The notes below the pieces were generated by a model. The model searched no databases, was not told where the DNA came from, and was given only the letters and a program-made list of their open reading frames with translations. Positions 26,028 to 34,602 of a stretch of DNA of 36,061 nt are shown piece by piece. Numbering within the stretch: position 1 is the stretch's first letter; each line of letters starts with the position of its first letter. Position numbers and translations under genes: made by a program. This stretch comes from Acidimicrobiaceae bacterium (GTDB taxonomy: Bacteria; Actinomycetota; Acidimicrobiia; Acidimicrobiales; RAAP-2): positions 1 through 36,061 of the forward strand of contig CANFJV010000007.1 of NCBI GenBank assembly GCA_947447225.1. Direction: 5' to 3'.

Positions 26028-28457
26028 ATGGAACTCAGCGCGTTGCCTTCCACCTCGATTGTGCTTGACCACGCACTCGATTCGCGCCCAGCCAAAGAGT
26101 TGCTCTTGGCCCCATTTGACAGCGGCGCGCGTCGTCGCCGTGGAAGTGATGGCGTCCGACTGTTGCTGGCGCTGTTGGGATTCTTCGTACTCGTCATTGC
26201 CGCAAAGGTTGGTTCGCACTTTGAGGTTCGACTTGTAGACCTTTTGACGCCAGTGCCGATTGGCCTGCGCTGGGTGGTGACCGGGCTGTGGTTCTTTGGC
26301 ACGTTCGTAACAACGGCCCTGGTGGCTGGACTCGGCCTTGCTGGCGCTGCTCGAGCAATGCTTCGCGACGGGCTTGTTGCCACTGCGCTGTCGATTCTTG
26401 GTGTCGTTGTTGCACGATGGCTACTTGGTGCGAGTGTGCCTAATGAGCAAAGCGTGATTGACGTCGGCGTCTCGGCCACCTTTCCCGTCATGATGTTGAC
26501 CGCTGCGGTGTCGGCGCAACTCGCGGTCACTCCCTATCTCAGCCGCCCCCTCCAGCGAACCATTCGGACCGTAGTCACCGTGACCGCTCTTGCTGCAGTC
26601 CTCCACGGAACTGCTTTGGCGACGGCGACCGCTGCGTCGATCTTGTTGAGTGTGGCGGCAGTTGCGGCAATGCATCTTTGCGTCGGCTCCCCCCTCGGAT
26701 TGCCGAGTGTGGAGCGAGTCCGCCGGCTGCTTTCAGGAACTGGCGCTGAAGTCGGATCCTTGCAACCCATAGCGAGCAAGCACTGGGGTTCTGTTGAATT
26801 CACTGGCGAGCTCAACGGTGCAGCGGTGCAAGTAAGCGTGTTTGGGCGCGATGCCGCAGAAGCGCAGTGGCTGTCAAAGATCGGTCGCTCATTCGTTTTC
26901 CGTGATTCGGGTCCGAGTTTGGCCGTCTCCTCACTGCAGCAGGTGGAACACGAAGCCCTCGTCACCTTGTTCGCTGCACGAACCATTGGCACCCGAGCTC
27001 CAGTCGTGTTGGCTGCTGGCCAAATTGACGGTGACAGCGTGCTCCTCACGACCCCACCTGCGGGTCAACTGCTGAGTGAACTCGGTGACTCGGTGACGGG
27101 GAACGAAGTCATCGCCAGAAATCTTCTCCAGACAATCGTTGATCTCACCGAGACGACCACCCATGGTTCGCTCAGTCCCACCACTGTGGTGGTGGATCAT
27201 GACTTCTCCGTTGGACTTATTGGATTCTCTCGCGGAACCCTTACGCCAACGAAAGACCGAGCCGATCGAGATGCTGCGGCTGGCCTTGCCCTTGTTGCAC
27301 TGCTGCTCGGAGCAGCGCGCGCGGGGGCTTTGGCTCACGAGATCTATGGAACGGATCGCCTGACGAGGGCGCTTCCTTTCCTCGAGCGAGCGGTTCTGCC
27401 AAAAGATCTCGCCAGCGCGACGAGACGCGAAAAAGGATTCTTGGCCAGCGTGCGAAGTGCAGGTGCGGCCGCTGCTGGCGTTGAGCCTCCAGAGCTCTAT
27501 GAGCCACGGAGAGTCTCATGGGCAAACCTGATCATGGCGCTTGGCACCGTGATTGGTGGCTGGGCACTGCTCGCAGTGTTCGTCAAAGTGGCAAGTTCAT
27601 TTTCGACCCTCAAGTCGGCAAGTTGGGGCTTTGTTGCGCTCACGTTCTTGTTTGCGCAGCTGTGCACCGTTGCGGTTGCGGCGACCACCGTGGGTTCGGT
27701 CATCAAGCCGCTTCCGTTCATTCGAGCGCAACTGTTGGAAATGTCCAATGCCTTTAGCTCGCTTGCTGCGGGCAATGTTGGCGTCCTTGGTACTCGGGTG
27801 CGGTTCTTTCAGCGCCAGGGCTATGACGCCACCATGGCAATTTCTTCTGCCGTTGTTTCCTCGACGGCTTCGTGGATTGCCAAAGGAGCGGCGCTGCTCA
27901 TTGCCCTGCCGTTTGCGCTTGGCGATTTCACGTTCTCGTTGTCGCAAAACACTGGATCATCGACCTCGAAGCTGATCCACATGGCGCTACTTGTCGTTGC
28001 TGGCGTTGGCATTGTTGCCGGACTTGCGCTGTTTGTCCCAAAGCTCCGCCGCCTTGCTGCCTCAAAACTTCGACCAAAACTCGATGAGGCAACGAGTCAT
28101 CTCAAGGTGTTGGCGACTCGGCCGTCGAAGTTGGTACTCATTTTTGGCGGCGCGTTTTTGGCGCAACTCCTCGTGGCCTTTGCGCTTGGGTCAGCACTGC
28201 ATGCCTTTGGTGCCAACTTGCCGTTGGCCGATCTCATTGTTGCACTGACCCTTGGGTCAATGCTCGGTGGGTTGTCGCCGGTTCCTGGTGGCCTTGGTGT
28301 GGTCGAAGCAGGCATGATCCTTGCATTGACGGCTGCGGGAGTTCCTGATGCCATCGCGGTTTCGGCCGTCTTTGTCCAGCGTTTGTTCACCTCATATTTG
28401 CCGCCGGTGTGGGGTTGGTTCACCCTTGTCGCCATGCGACGAAGGGATTTGTTATGA
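26028..28457 (+). CDS. Membrane protein: degenerate kinase-like domain fused to YbhN/MprF-type flippase domain
   Basis: A protein of 809 residues from ATG 26028 (GGGGGAG about 12 bases upstream; GTG 26007 is a weaker option). Several membrane helices lie in residues 35-220. A cytoplasmic domain at about 230-480 follows the kinase pattern of actinobacterial flippase proteins, but HGSLSPTTVVVDHDF near 379-393 replaces the catalytic HxD-type loop Asp with Ser, and the DFG-like site reads GFS (LIGFSRG). Residues about 496-805 form the lysylphosphatidylglycerol synthase/UPF0104 (YbhN, AglD) transmembrane domain with the typical GGLSPVPGGLGVVEAG motif. Known relatives move lipids or lipid-linked sugars across the membrane. 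The downstream phosphatase starts inside its stop codon. Confidence 0.82.
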   Translation: MELSALPSTSIVLDHALDSRPAKELLLAPFDSGARRRRGSDGVRLLLALLGFFVLVIAAKVGSHFEVRLVDLLTPVPIGLRWVVTGLWFFGTFVTTALVAGLGLAGAARAMLRDGLVATALSILGVVVARWLLGASVPNEQSVIDVGVSATFPVMMLTAAVSAQLAVTPYLSRPLQRTIRTVVTVTALAAVLHGTALATATAASILLSVAAVAAMHLCVGSPLGLPSVERVRRLLSGTGAEVGSLQPIASKHWGSVEFTGELNGAAVQVSVFGRDAAEAQWLSKIGRSFVFRDSGPSLAVSSLQQVEHEALVTLFAARTIGTRAPVVLAAGQIDGDSVLLTTPPAGQLLSELGDSVTGNEVIARNLLQTIVDLTETTTHGSLSPTTVVVDHDFSVGLIGFSRGTLTPTKDRADRDAAAGLALVALLLGAARAGALAHEIYGTDRLTRALPFLERAVLPKDLASATRREKGFLASVRSAGAAAAGVEPPELYEPRRVSWANLIMALGTVIGGWALLAVFVKVASSFSTLKSASWGFVALTFLFAQLCTVAVAATTVGSVIKPLPFIRAQLLEMSNAFSSLAAGNVGVLGTRVRFFQRQGYDATMAISSAVVSSTASWIAKGAALLIALPFALGDFTFSLSQNTGSSTSKLIHMALLVVAGVGIVAGLALFVPKLRRLAASKLRPKLDEATSHLKVLATRPSKLVLIFGGAFLAQLLVAFALGSALHAFGANLPLADLIVALTLGSMLGGLSPVPGGLGVVEAGMILALTAAGVPDAIAVSAVFVQRLFTSYLPPVWGWFTLVAMRRRDLL

Positions 28458-28987
28458 CCAAGAGTTCAAAGATCGTGGTGTTATGCACCGGCAACGCCGC
28501 ACGTTCGGTCATGGGTGGCTTCATGCTCGGCTATTTGGCCGACACTCAAGGTGTGAGCGTCGAGTTGATTACCGCAGGCACCCATGCCATTGAGGGTCAA
28601 CCCATGAGTAGCCGGACGAAAAATGCCATTGTGCAGTTCGACGGACTTGACGCGTTGCCGCTCGGCAAGCACCGCAGTCATCAGTTAACTGATGCCGATG
28701 CGCAGTGGGCCGATCTTATTGTTTGCATGGAAGCCGACCACGTTCGTTACGTCCGACGTGTTCACCCAGAAGCGGCAAGTCGCACCGCAACAGTTGGGCA
28801 CCTGACCGAAAACCTGGCCCCCGGAGAGGCGTCACTTCGCGAACGCGTGCTCGAACTTTCCCTCGACGACCATGACCTTGAGTCAACGCCAGAGATTGAT
28901 GATCCTGCTGGTGGTGACCAAGACGTGTACCACGCCTGTGCGGTGCAGCTCATGGAGCACTTGACCGTGTTGATCGAGCGCTGTTAG
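28454..28987 (+). CDS. Low-molecular-weight protein tyrosine phosphatase family protein
   Basis: A protein of 177 residues from ATG 28454 (ATGA overlap with the flippase stop; AAGGG just upstream). VVLCTGNAARS at 8-18 is the phosphate-binding C-x5-R-S loop with nucleophile Cys11 and Arg17. The general acid Asp-Pro is present at 150-151 (IDDPAGG), so the enzyme is probably active. The family includes tyrosine phosphatases that control exopolysaccharide export and thioredoxin-type arsenate reductases. The lack of the usual arsenate-reductase cysteine pair and ars genes favours a phosphatase. Tight coupling to a membrane protein with a kinase-like domain suggests a shared pathway. Confidence 0.85.
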   Translation: MTKSSKIVVLCTGNAARSVMGGFMLGYLADTQGVSVELITAGTHAIEGQPMSSRTKNAIVQFDGLDALPLGKHRSHQLTDADAQWADLIVCMEADHVRYVRRVHPEAASRTATVGHLTENLAPGEASLRERVLELSLDDHDLESTPEIDDPAGGDQDVYHACAVQLMEHLTVLIERC

Positions 28988-28988
28988 C

Positions 28989-29639
28989 TCAGAGTTTTTC
29001 TGGTTCGCCGTCCAAATTTGGCTGGACCCCACGAAGGCCACCCCATGCAAGCAGCGCAGCTGCTCGAGCCAACCCGTCACTTCGAGCGGTTCGCTCGGCT
29101 TCGGTTAAGACCTCACTGCCAATGAGCCAGCGTCGGGCCACACCTTCGGCCATGGAAACCACCGCAGCGGCCAAGACTTTTCGATGCAGCGGTGCAAGGC
29201 CGGCATCAATAAGGGGATCAATGCGATCAATGAGGGCATCTTCGATTTCTAAGACGGGGTCTTGCGCGCCGGCTTCGTGCCAACCAGTTCGGTCATAGAG
29301 CAACAAGAACGCATGGTTGTGTGCAGCGACGTAGGCAAAAAATGCGGTGAAGCCTTGGAGTACCTGGTCACGTGGAGTTTCCGCCACTGCCGTTGCTTTG
29401 CCAATGGCGTCTCCAAGATCGGTCGTTATCGACGACAGGAGTTCTTGGTAGAGGGCGCGCTTTGAAGGAAAGTGCTGGTAGAGCACGGGTTTGGTGACCC
29501 CTGCGCCATGGGCAATGTCATCCATGGTGGTGCTGGCAAAGCCGCGCTCGGCAAACACATGGGTGGCAACACTTAAGAGCTGCGAACGACGGTCGCCAGC
29601 AGACAGGCGGACCTTTGGTTCACGAAATGGAGTGTCCAC
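28989..29639 (-). CDS. TetR family transcriptional regulator
   Basis: A protein of 216 residues from GTG 29639, 25 bases after the folP stop on the same strand; a longer frame to 29711 overlaps folP. The N-terminal helix-turn-helix is typical: RRSQLLSVATHVFAERGF, TTMDDIAHGAGVTKPVLYQHFPSKRALY. The C-terminal domain (FTAFFAYVAAHNHAFLLLYD and on) is the variable ligand-binding and dimer part. It likely represses an unknown promoter in the absence of a small hydrophobic ligand. Its target may be the inverted repeat near 30617, but this is a guess. Ends one base from the convergent phosphatase gene. Confidence 0.87.
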   Translation of the reverse strand: MDTPFREPKVRLSAGDRRSQLLSVATHVFAERGFASTTMDDIAHGAGVTKPVLYQHFPSKRALYQELLSSITTDLGDAIGKATAVAETPRDQVLQGFTAFFAYVAAHNHAFLLLYDRTGWHEAGAQDPVLEIEDALIDRIDPLIDAGLAPLHRKVLAAAVVSMAEGVARRWLIGSEVLTEAERTARSDGLARAAALLAWGGLRGVQPNLDGEPEKL

Positions 29640-29664
29640 TCCGCAATTGTGCCATGCAAGTGCC

Positions 29665-30603
29665 CTACGGGGTCGGCCGGTCGTAGCGGAGGTGATCCGC
29701 AAGTGGGACATTCCACTCCAAGGTCCGCTCTCCCTTTAAGACTTCGTAGACCGAGAGGAAATCTCGAGTGGCCGCAACATCGTGGACACGAAGCAGGGTG
29801 TGAGGTGCTCGCTCGATGCAGTAGCCAATGGCAGCCAAGGTGCCAGCCGCACGACCACGTGGCGGTTGACGTGTTGCTGCACCAACGAAGTCCTTTCGAG
29901 ACAGGGCAAGAAGAATCGGCGCACCGAGGTCTTGGAGCTTGCCCAAGCCTTGGAGAGCAGCCACGGTTTGAGCTGGGGTTTTGGCGAAGTCAGGACCTGG
30001 GTCAACAATGAGGTGATCCTGAGAGATTCCGAGTTCGCCCAGGGTGGCAATTCGCTCCTTTAGGAAGTTGTAGACGTCGTGCTGCACCGCCTCGCTGTCG
30101 GCGTAAAACGCATCAGTTGGCTTTAAACGAACCTTTGGAGCGAGTCTCGTGTGCATGATGATGAAGCCCGCTCCAGCTTCTCCGGCAAGGCGAGCAAGAT
30201 CACGGTGCGCAAGTCCAGAAACGTCGTTAATGATCGAGGCTCCCGCCTCGAGGGCGGCCTTGCCGACTTCTGGGCGATAGGTGTCGACCGAAATCACGAC
30301 GTCGCTGCTGCGGCGGATGGTGGCAATGAGTGGCACTACTCGGTCGATCTCGACCGATACGTCGATTTCGGCTTGATCAGTGCGCGCTGATTGGCCGCCA
30401 ATGTCGAGGACGTGTGCACCATCAGCGACGAGAGATAAGGCATGGTCGACTCGTTGTTGGAGGCCTGCACTCGCAAGTTCCGCGTTATCGGAGAACGATT
30501 CGGGCGAAGCGTTCACGACGCCCATGATGCGCGGTGCGGACAGATCCAAGGTTCCTGTTGCATGGCGCAGATTCGTCACCGACGTAGTTTGCCAGCCTTG
30601 CAT
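29665..30603 (-). CDS. folP: Dihydropteroate synthase family protein
   Basis: A TIM-barrel protein of 312 residues, ATG 30603 with GAGGG upstream. PRIMGVVNASPESFSD is the pterin/pyrophosphate loop 1. The second motif reads GGQSARTDQ rather than GGESTRPG, the VDPG motif reads DPGPDFAKTP rather than DPGIGFGKT, and SRKDFVG replaces SRKSFIG. SVDTYRPEV and IINDVSG are intact. It would join p-aminobenzoate to a dihydropterin pyrophosphate in folate synthesis, but the altered loops resemble the FolP2-type homologues of actinobacteria whose sulfonamide target role is doubtful. No other folate gene is adjacent. Confidence 0.8.
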   Translation of the reverse strand: MQGWQTTSVTNLRHATGTLDLSAPRIMGVVNASPESFSDNAELASAGLQQRVDHALSLVADGAHVLDIGGQSARTDQAEIDVSVEIDRVVPLIATIRRSSDVVISVDTYRPEVGKAALEAGASIINDVSGLAHRDLARLAGEAGAGFIIMHTRLAPKVRLKPTDAFYADSEAVQHDVYNFLKERIATLGELGISQDHLIVDPGPDFAKTPAQTVAALQGLGKLQDLGAPILLALSRKDFVGAATRQPPRGRAAGTLAAIGYCIERAPHTLLRVHDVAATRDFLSVYEVLKGERTLEWNVPLADHLRYDRPTP

Positions 30604-30616
30604 TCGCCCTCAAGCG

Positions 30617-30634
30617 GTTGAAATTATTTTCAAC
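30617..30634. repeat. Inverted repeat (operator-like) between folP and gmd
   Basis: A perfect 7-bp palindrome GTTGAAA-TTAT-TTTCAAC 13 bases upstream of the folP start and about 86 bases before gmd, in a 117-base divergent region. The AT-rich two-fold symmetry fits a dimeric repressor site. Confidence 0.6.
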
Positions 30635-30720
30635 GTCATCACACCGTGGTTTTCAAGATTTCGGCTACGCTGACGGCACTTGCTTGTCAATCGGGGCATG
30701 CGCGTTGAAAGGGACTAAAC

Positions 30721-31692
30721 GTGGCAAAACGAGCGCTCATCACCGGCATCACCGGCCAAGACGGCTCATACCTCGCCGAGTTTCTCCTTGAGCGCGACTA
30801 TGAAGTAATTGGCATGGTGCGTCGGTCATCAACTGAGGGCTTGGAGCGCATTGCCCACATCGAAGACCGCATCAAGTTGGTTGGAGGCGACCTTCTTGAC
30901 GAAGGCTCAATGATCACCATGCTCGTGGATGAGAAGCCAGACGAGGTCTACAACCTGGCCGCTCAGAGTTTCGTGCAAACGTCGTTTAGCCAGCCAGTTT
31001 TGACGGCCAAGACGACGGCAGTCGGTGTGACGCGAATGCTCGATGCGATTCGCTTTGCCAATCCCGAAATTCGCTTTTACCAAGCTTCTTCGTCGGAAAT
31101 GTTTGGCAAGGTCTTGGAAGTCCCACAGCGAGAGACAACTCCGTTTTATCCACGCAGCCCCTATGGCGTGGCCAAGGTCTACGGCCACTGGATCACCGTG
31201 AACTACCGCGAGAGCTACGACCTCCATGCGTCGTCAGGAATTTTGTTCAATCACGAGTCTCCCCGCCGAGGACTTGAATTTGTGACCCGCAAGGTCACCT
31301 ACGCGGTCGCTCGGATTAAGGCCGGTCTTCAAGATCAACTTGCACTCGGCAACTTAGATGCACAACGCGACTGGGGTTTTGCCGCCGACTACGTCGACGC
31401 CATGTGGCGAATGGTGCAAGCCGATACTCCTGATGATTACGTGATTGCAACGGGCGAGACCCACTCGGTTCGCGAGTTGTGCGAAGTCGCCTTTAACGCC
31501 GTTGGTCTCAATATGGAAGACCACGTTGTCTTGGACGAGCAATTCCTTCGACCAGCAGAAGTTGACCTCCTTGTTGGTGACCCCTCAAAGGCGGAAGAAA
31601 AGCTTGGATGGGAGCGCAATGTTGGCTTCCGTCAACTCGTCGAGATGATGGTGGAGTCTGATCTCGCTCTGGTGCACCGCCAGCAAAACTGA
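30721..31692 (+). CDS. gmd: GDP-mannose 4,6-dehydratase
   Basis: A short-chain dehydrogenase-type protein of 323 residues with a GTG start and GAAAGGGAC 8 bases upstream. The NADP-binding loop [12 protein letters not shown] (residues 9-20), the RRSS segment contacting the cofactor phosphate, SSSEMFG, the catalytic Tyr148/Lys152 pair (YGVAK) and [10 protein letters not shown] are all intact. The last is the motif of GDP-mannose 4,6-dehydratases. It converts GDP-D-mannose to GDP-4-keto-6-deoxy-mannose, precursor of GDP-L-fucose, D-rhamnose and related sugars for surface glycans. No reductase partner is nearby; the next gene, ccdA, starts 2 bases after the stop. Confidence 0.94.
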   Translation: MAKRALITGITGQDGSYLAEFLLERDYEVIGMVRRSSTEGLERIAHIEDRIKLVGGDLLDEGSMITMLVDEKPDEVYNLAAQSFVQTSFSQPVLTAKTTAVGVTRMLDAIRFANPEIRFYQASSSEMFGKVLEVPQRETTPFYPRSPYGVAKVYGHWITVNYRESYDLHASSGILFNHESPRRGLEFVTRKVTYAVARIKAGLQDQLALGNLDAQRDWGFAADYVDAMWRMVQADTPDDYVIATGETHSVRELCEVAFNAVGLNMEDHVVLDEQFLRPAEVDLLVGDPSKAEEKLGWERNVGFRQLVEMMVESDLALVHRQQN

Positions 31693-31694
31693 GC

Positions 31695-32504
31695 GTGGCG
31701 GGTTCCCTCCTCGCAGGGGTATCTGCGAGCCCCTCCGGAGTACTGATTGCCTTTGGCGCTGGCATTGCTTCATTCCTAAGCCCCTGCGTGTTGCCGCTCG
31801 TCCCGGGGTATTGCTCAATCGTGACGGGACTGTCGATTGCCTCACTTGGTGAGCACGCTCAGCGCAAGCGAGTTCTTTCGTCCATGGCAACCTTTGTTGC
31901 CGGATTCACCGTGGTGTTTGTGCTGCTTGGCGCGGTGGCATCTTCAGTCGGGCGCAACCTCTCGGCACACAAAACGTTGTTTGCCCATTTGTCTGGTGTG
32001 TTGTTGATTCTCTTTGGCCTGGCCCTTCTTTTGGTGTCGCTTCCTGCTTCGCTCTGGCAGCGCATGGGAAGCCGTGCAGCGGGGTTGGCGATTTCGGTCA
32101 CCAAGGAGCGTCGACTCACGTTGGCGGTGGCACGATTTGGTCCACTTGCCGGTTTCGTGCTGGGCATGGCGTTTGCCTTTGCCTGGACACCTTGCATTGG
32201 GCCTGTGCTTGGTTCAATACTCGCCTTGGCCGCACAGTCTTCCTCCGTGCTCGGTGGCATGGTCTTGCTCCTTGCCTATTCGGCCGGTCTCGGCGTGCCG
32301 TTTTTACTTGCCGGTCTCGGCGTCGAACGCCTGACCGTGTTTTCTCGTCGCTATGGGCGCCTCTTTGCTGCAGTGCAACTCGGGGGAGCACTCGTCCTTA
32401 TCGTGTTTGGCATGCTGTTATTGACGAACCACGTGAGTTGGCTTTCGAGTGAATTTTCGAAATTGCTGACGTGGCTGCATCTTTCTGGTCTCACGACGAG
32501 TTGA
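31695..32504 (+). CDS. ccdA: Cytochrome c biogenesis protein CcdA (DsbD-type thiol transporter)
   Basis: A protein of 269 residues with six predicted membrane helices. The two redox cysteines are at 31 (SFLSPCVLPLVPGY) and 167 (AWTPCIGPVLG), the signature of the CcdA/DsbD transmembrane domain, which passes electrons from cytoplasmic thioredoxin to the outer face of the membrane and keeps apocytochrome cysteines reduced. GTG 31695 lies 2 bases after the gmd stop; no clear ribosome site, so translation is probably coupled. First gene of the cytochrome c maturation set. Confidence 0.93.
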   Translation: MAGSLLAGVSASPSGVLIAFGAGIASFLSPCVLPLVPGYCSIVTGLSIASLGEHAQRKRVLSSMATFVAGFTVVFVLLGAVASSVGRNLSAHKTLFAHLSGVLLILFGLALLLVSLPASLWQRMGSRAAGLAISVTKERRLTLAVARFGPLAGFVLGMAFAFAWTPCIGPVLGSILALAAQSSSVLGGMVLLLAYSAGLGVPFLLAGLGVERLTVFSRRYGRLFAAVQLGGALVLIVFGMLLLTNHVSWLSSEFSKLLTWLHLSGLTTS

Positions 32505-32505
32505 G

Positions 32506-33213
32506 ATGACCGTGCACCTTGAACCCGCGGCCACGTCGCTTGCGTTGGCTTTTTCGCTCAGCAATGTCGTCGCACTTGATGGTGCCTTCCCTGTGCTTGC
32601 CGGTGCCAGCGTCAGTGGTGCAATGGGCACGTTGACCGCAATTGTTGGTGGTAATGGTGCGGGAAAGACCAGCCTGCTTCGCACCCTTGCTGGACTGACG
32701 GCGGTGACGAGAGGATCAGCAATTGTCCTTGGACGTGACGTTTCAGGTGGCGGGAGCGAACTCGTGGGCCGAGTTGGACTGTTGGGTCACAACACTGGGC
32801 TCTATGACGAGTTGAGTCCGAGGGATAATTTGCGGTTTTTGGCCAAGGTCACTCGTTCGCCAAAGACTGCGGTTGACGAGGCGCTCGATGCCGTTGGCCT
32901 CAGTCGTCGAGTTGGCGTTACCCCACTTGCTCGTCTCTCTGCTGGCCAGCGTCGCCGAGCTGGACTTGCCGCAATGGTGCTTCGCTCCCCGGAGTTATGG
33001 CTGCTCGATGAACCACATGCGAGCCTCGACCCAGCAGCAAAAGACATGGTGGACCATCTCATCGCGCAGGCACTTCGGGCTGGGTCAACGGTCGTGCTCA
33101 CGAGCCATGAGCCAGACCTTGCTCGCTCAATGAGCCACGCGCTGGTGGAAATGGCCGGTGGTGTCGTCACGGCCATCCACCAAGGCAAAGGAGGCATTGT
33201 CGATGTTGCGTGA
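32506..33213 (+). CDS. ccmA: Heme exporter ATPase CcmA
   Basis: A protein of 235 residues with Walker A GGNGAGKTS, signature RLSAGQRRRAGLAAM, Walker B LWLLDEPHASLD and a TSHEP switch. The position between ccdA and ccmB identifies it as CcmA, which with CcmB and CcmC releases heme-loaded CcmE by ATP hydrolysis. ATG 32506 follows the ccdA stop by one base, and the 3' end overlaps ccmB by 11 bases. Confidence 0.92.
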   Translation: MTVHLEPAATSLALAFSLSNVVALDGAFPVLAGASVSGAMGTLTAIVGGNGAGKTSLLRTLAGLTAVTRGSAIVLGRDVSGGGSELVGRVGLLGHNTGLYDELSPRDNLRFLAKVTRSPKTAVDEALDAVGLSRRVGVTPLARLSAGQRRRAGLAAMVLRSPELWLLDEPHASLDPAAKDMVDHLIAQALRAGSTVVLTSHEPDLARSMSHALVEMAGGVVTAIHQGKGGIVDVA

Positions 33214-33871
33214 TGCCTGGGCGATTATGACGAAGGACTTGCGCATTGAGATGCGTGCTCGAGTTGGGCTGTGGCAAGTGCTCCCTTTTGCCGCGATCTC
33301 ACTCATTTTGTTTTCCTTTGCCCTTGGTCCAAAGGCCTCAACGTTGGCCCAAGGTGCTGCTGGGATGACCTGGGTTGGCGTGCTGTTCGCCACCTTTTTG
33401 GTCGTGGGTCGAAGTCAAAGCTTGGAAATGGGAACCGGGGTGAGCGAAGCCCAGCGGTTGGCCGGCGTTGATCCGGCCGGGATGTTTCTTGGGAAGACCG
33501 CTGCGGTAGGTATTCAGTTGCTGGCCATTGAACTGCTGCTTGGCCTTGGCGCAAAGCTGTTGTTGCACTTTGCCATCGAGCGATTTTGGATACTGATTGT
33601 TTCGTCGATCCTCGCGACCATTGGGCTGGCAGCGGTTGGAACGCTGTATGGCGCACTTGTTGCTGGTGCGCGAGCACGCGAGACGTTGCTTCCTATGCTG
33701 GTGCTGCCAGTACTTATCCCCGTGTTGATTTCGGCGGTTCGGTGTTGGCAGGCAGCATCGGTGTCTTCGGGACTCGCCATTGGTGAGTGGCTGAGCATCC
33801 TCGCTACCTTTGCGGTCGTGTATCTCGCAGCAGGCATTCTTCTCTACGGTCAGGTCCAGGAGTCCCAATGA
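33203..33871 (+). CDS. ccmB: Heme exporter membrane subunit CcmB
   Basis: A protein of 222 residues with six predicted membrane helices. The start is ATG 33203: AAAGGAGG at 33187-33194 is 8 bases upstream, and the protein then begins MLRDAWAIMTKDLRIEMRAR, the cytoplasmic N-terminus typical of CcmB. GMTWVGVLFATFLVVGRSQSLE, containing the W-x-x-x-L-F-A-T core, is diagnostic. It forms the membrane part of the CcmAB transporter complex. The frame is open further upstream inside ccmA but without a ribosome site. Confidence 0.92.
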   Translation: MLRDAWAIMTKDLRIEMRARVGLWQVLPFAAISLILFSFALGPKASTLAQGAAGMTWVGVLFATFLVVGRSQSLEMGTGVSEAQRLAGVDPAGMFLGKTAAVGIQLLAIELLLGLGAKLLLHFAIERFWILIVSSILATIGLAAVGTLYGALVAGARARETLLPMLVLPVLIPVLISAVRCWQAASVSSGLAIGEWLSILATFAVVYLAAGILLYGQVQESQ

Positions 33872-34602
33872 AGCGACATGGTCTCACCATCACCGGCGCC
33901 ATCTCGGCGGTAACGCTTGTGTTGACGGCGATCTTGGGCATTGCCATCACGCCCCCAGACGTCACGCAGAAGGAATACGCCCGCTTTTTATACCTTCACC
34001 CTCCAATGGCGTGGGTGGCGTACTTGGCCTTTGGCGTGGCAGCACTCAGTTCAATTTTGTATCTGTGGCCAAGGACTCGCCGACCATTTTTTGATTATCT
34101 GGCCTTGGCTTCGGTTGAATCTGGCGTGCTGTTCACTGGCCTCGTACTCGCCACGGGTTCAATGTGGGCCGAGCCAGTGTGGGGCACCTACTGGGTCTGG
34201 GATGCTCGCCTGACGGCCACGGCACTCATGTTTGTCATGTTCCTCGGCTACTTAGCGATTCGCCGGATGGGTGGCACGGCCGAGCAAATTGCTCGACGGG
34301 GTGCGATTGTGGCGCTCATTTCTTCGATCAACGTGCCGATTGTGCATTTTTCGGTTCTGTGGTGGAACACCTTGCACCAGGGTCCCTCCGTTCTCACGCC
34401 GGGGTTGAGTTCACAAGGCGTGCATGGTGCAATGGCGTGGACCATGTTGCTTTCCTTTGTGGCGTTCACCACCTTGTTTGTATGGATGATTCTCCGTCGC
34501 ATTCGGTTGGAGCAGCTCCGAAGTGGAGTGGGAGTAGGCGTTCTCGATGCCGCAATTGCCGCCCGTGTGGCCGAAGGTGACGCCGTGGAGGTCTCGGCAT
34601 GA
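33868..34602 (+). CDS. ccmC: Heme-handling protein CcmC
   Basis: A six-helix membrane protein of 244 residues, ATG in ATGA overlap with ccmB, with AGGAG 5 bases upstream. The tryptophan-rich heme motif WGTYWVWDARLT is present, with the flanking conserved histidines in FLYLHPPMAW and IVHFSVLWWNTLHQG. CcmC binds heme on the outer face and attaches it to CcmE. The C-terminal tail is polar and overlaps the ccmD start. Confidence 0.94.
   Translation: MKRHGLTITGAISAVTLVLTAILGIAITPPDVTQKEYARFLYLHPPMAWVAYLAFGVAALSSILYLWPRTRRPFFDYLALASVESGVLFTGLVLATGSMWAEPVWGTYWVWDARLTATALMFVMFLGYLAIRRMGGTAEQIARRGAIVALISSINVPIVHFSVLWWNTLHQGPSVLTPGLSSQGVHGAMAWTMLLSFVAFTTLFVWMILRRIRLEQLRSGVGVGVLDAAIAARVAEGDAVEVSA

Noticed and set aside
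28454-28987. Arsenate reductase as the main call
   Set aside because: No ars genes or extra redox cysteine pair; the Asp-Pro general acid and the membrane-protein partner fit a phosphatase better.
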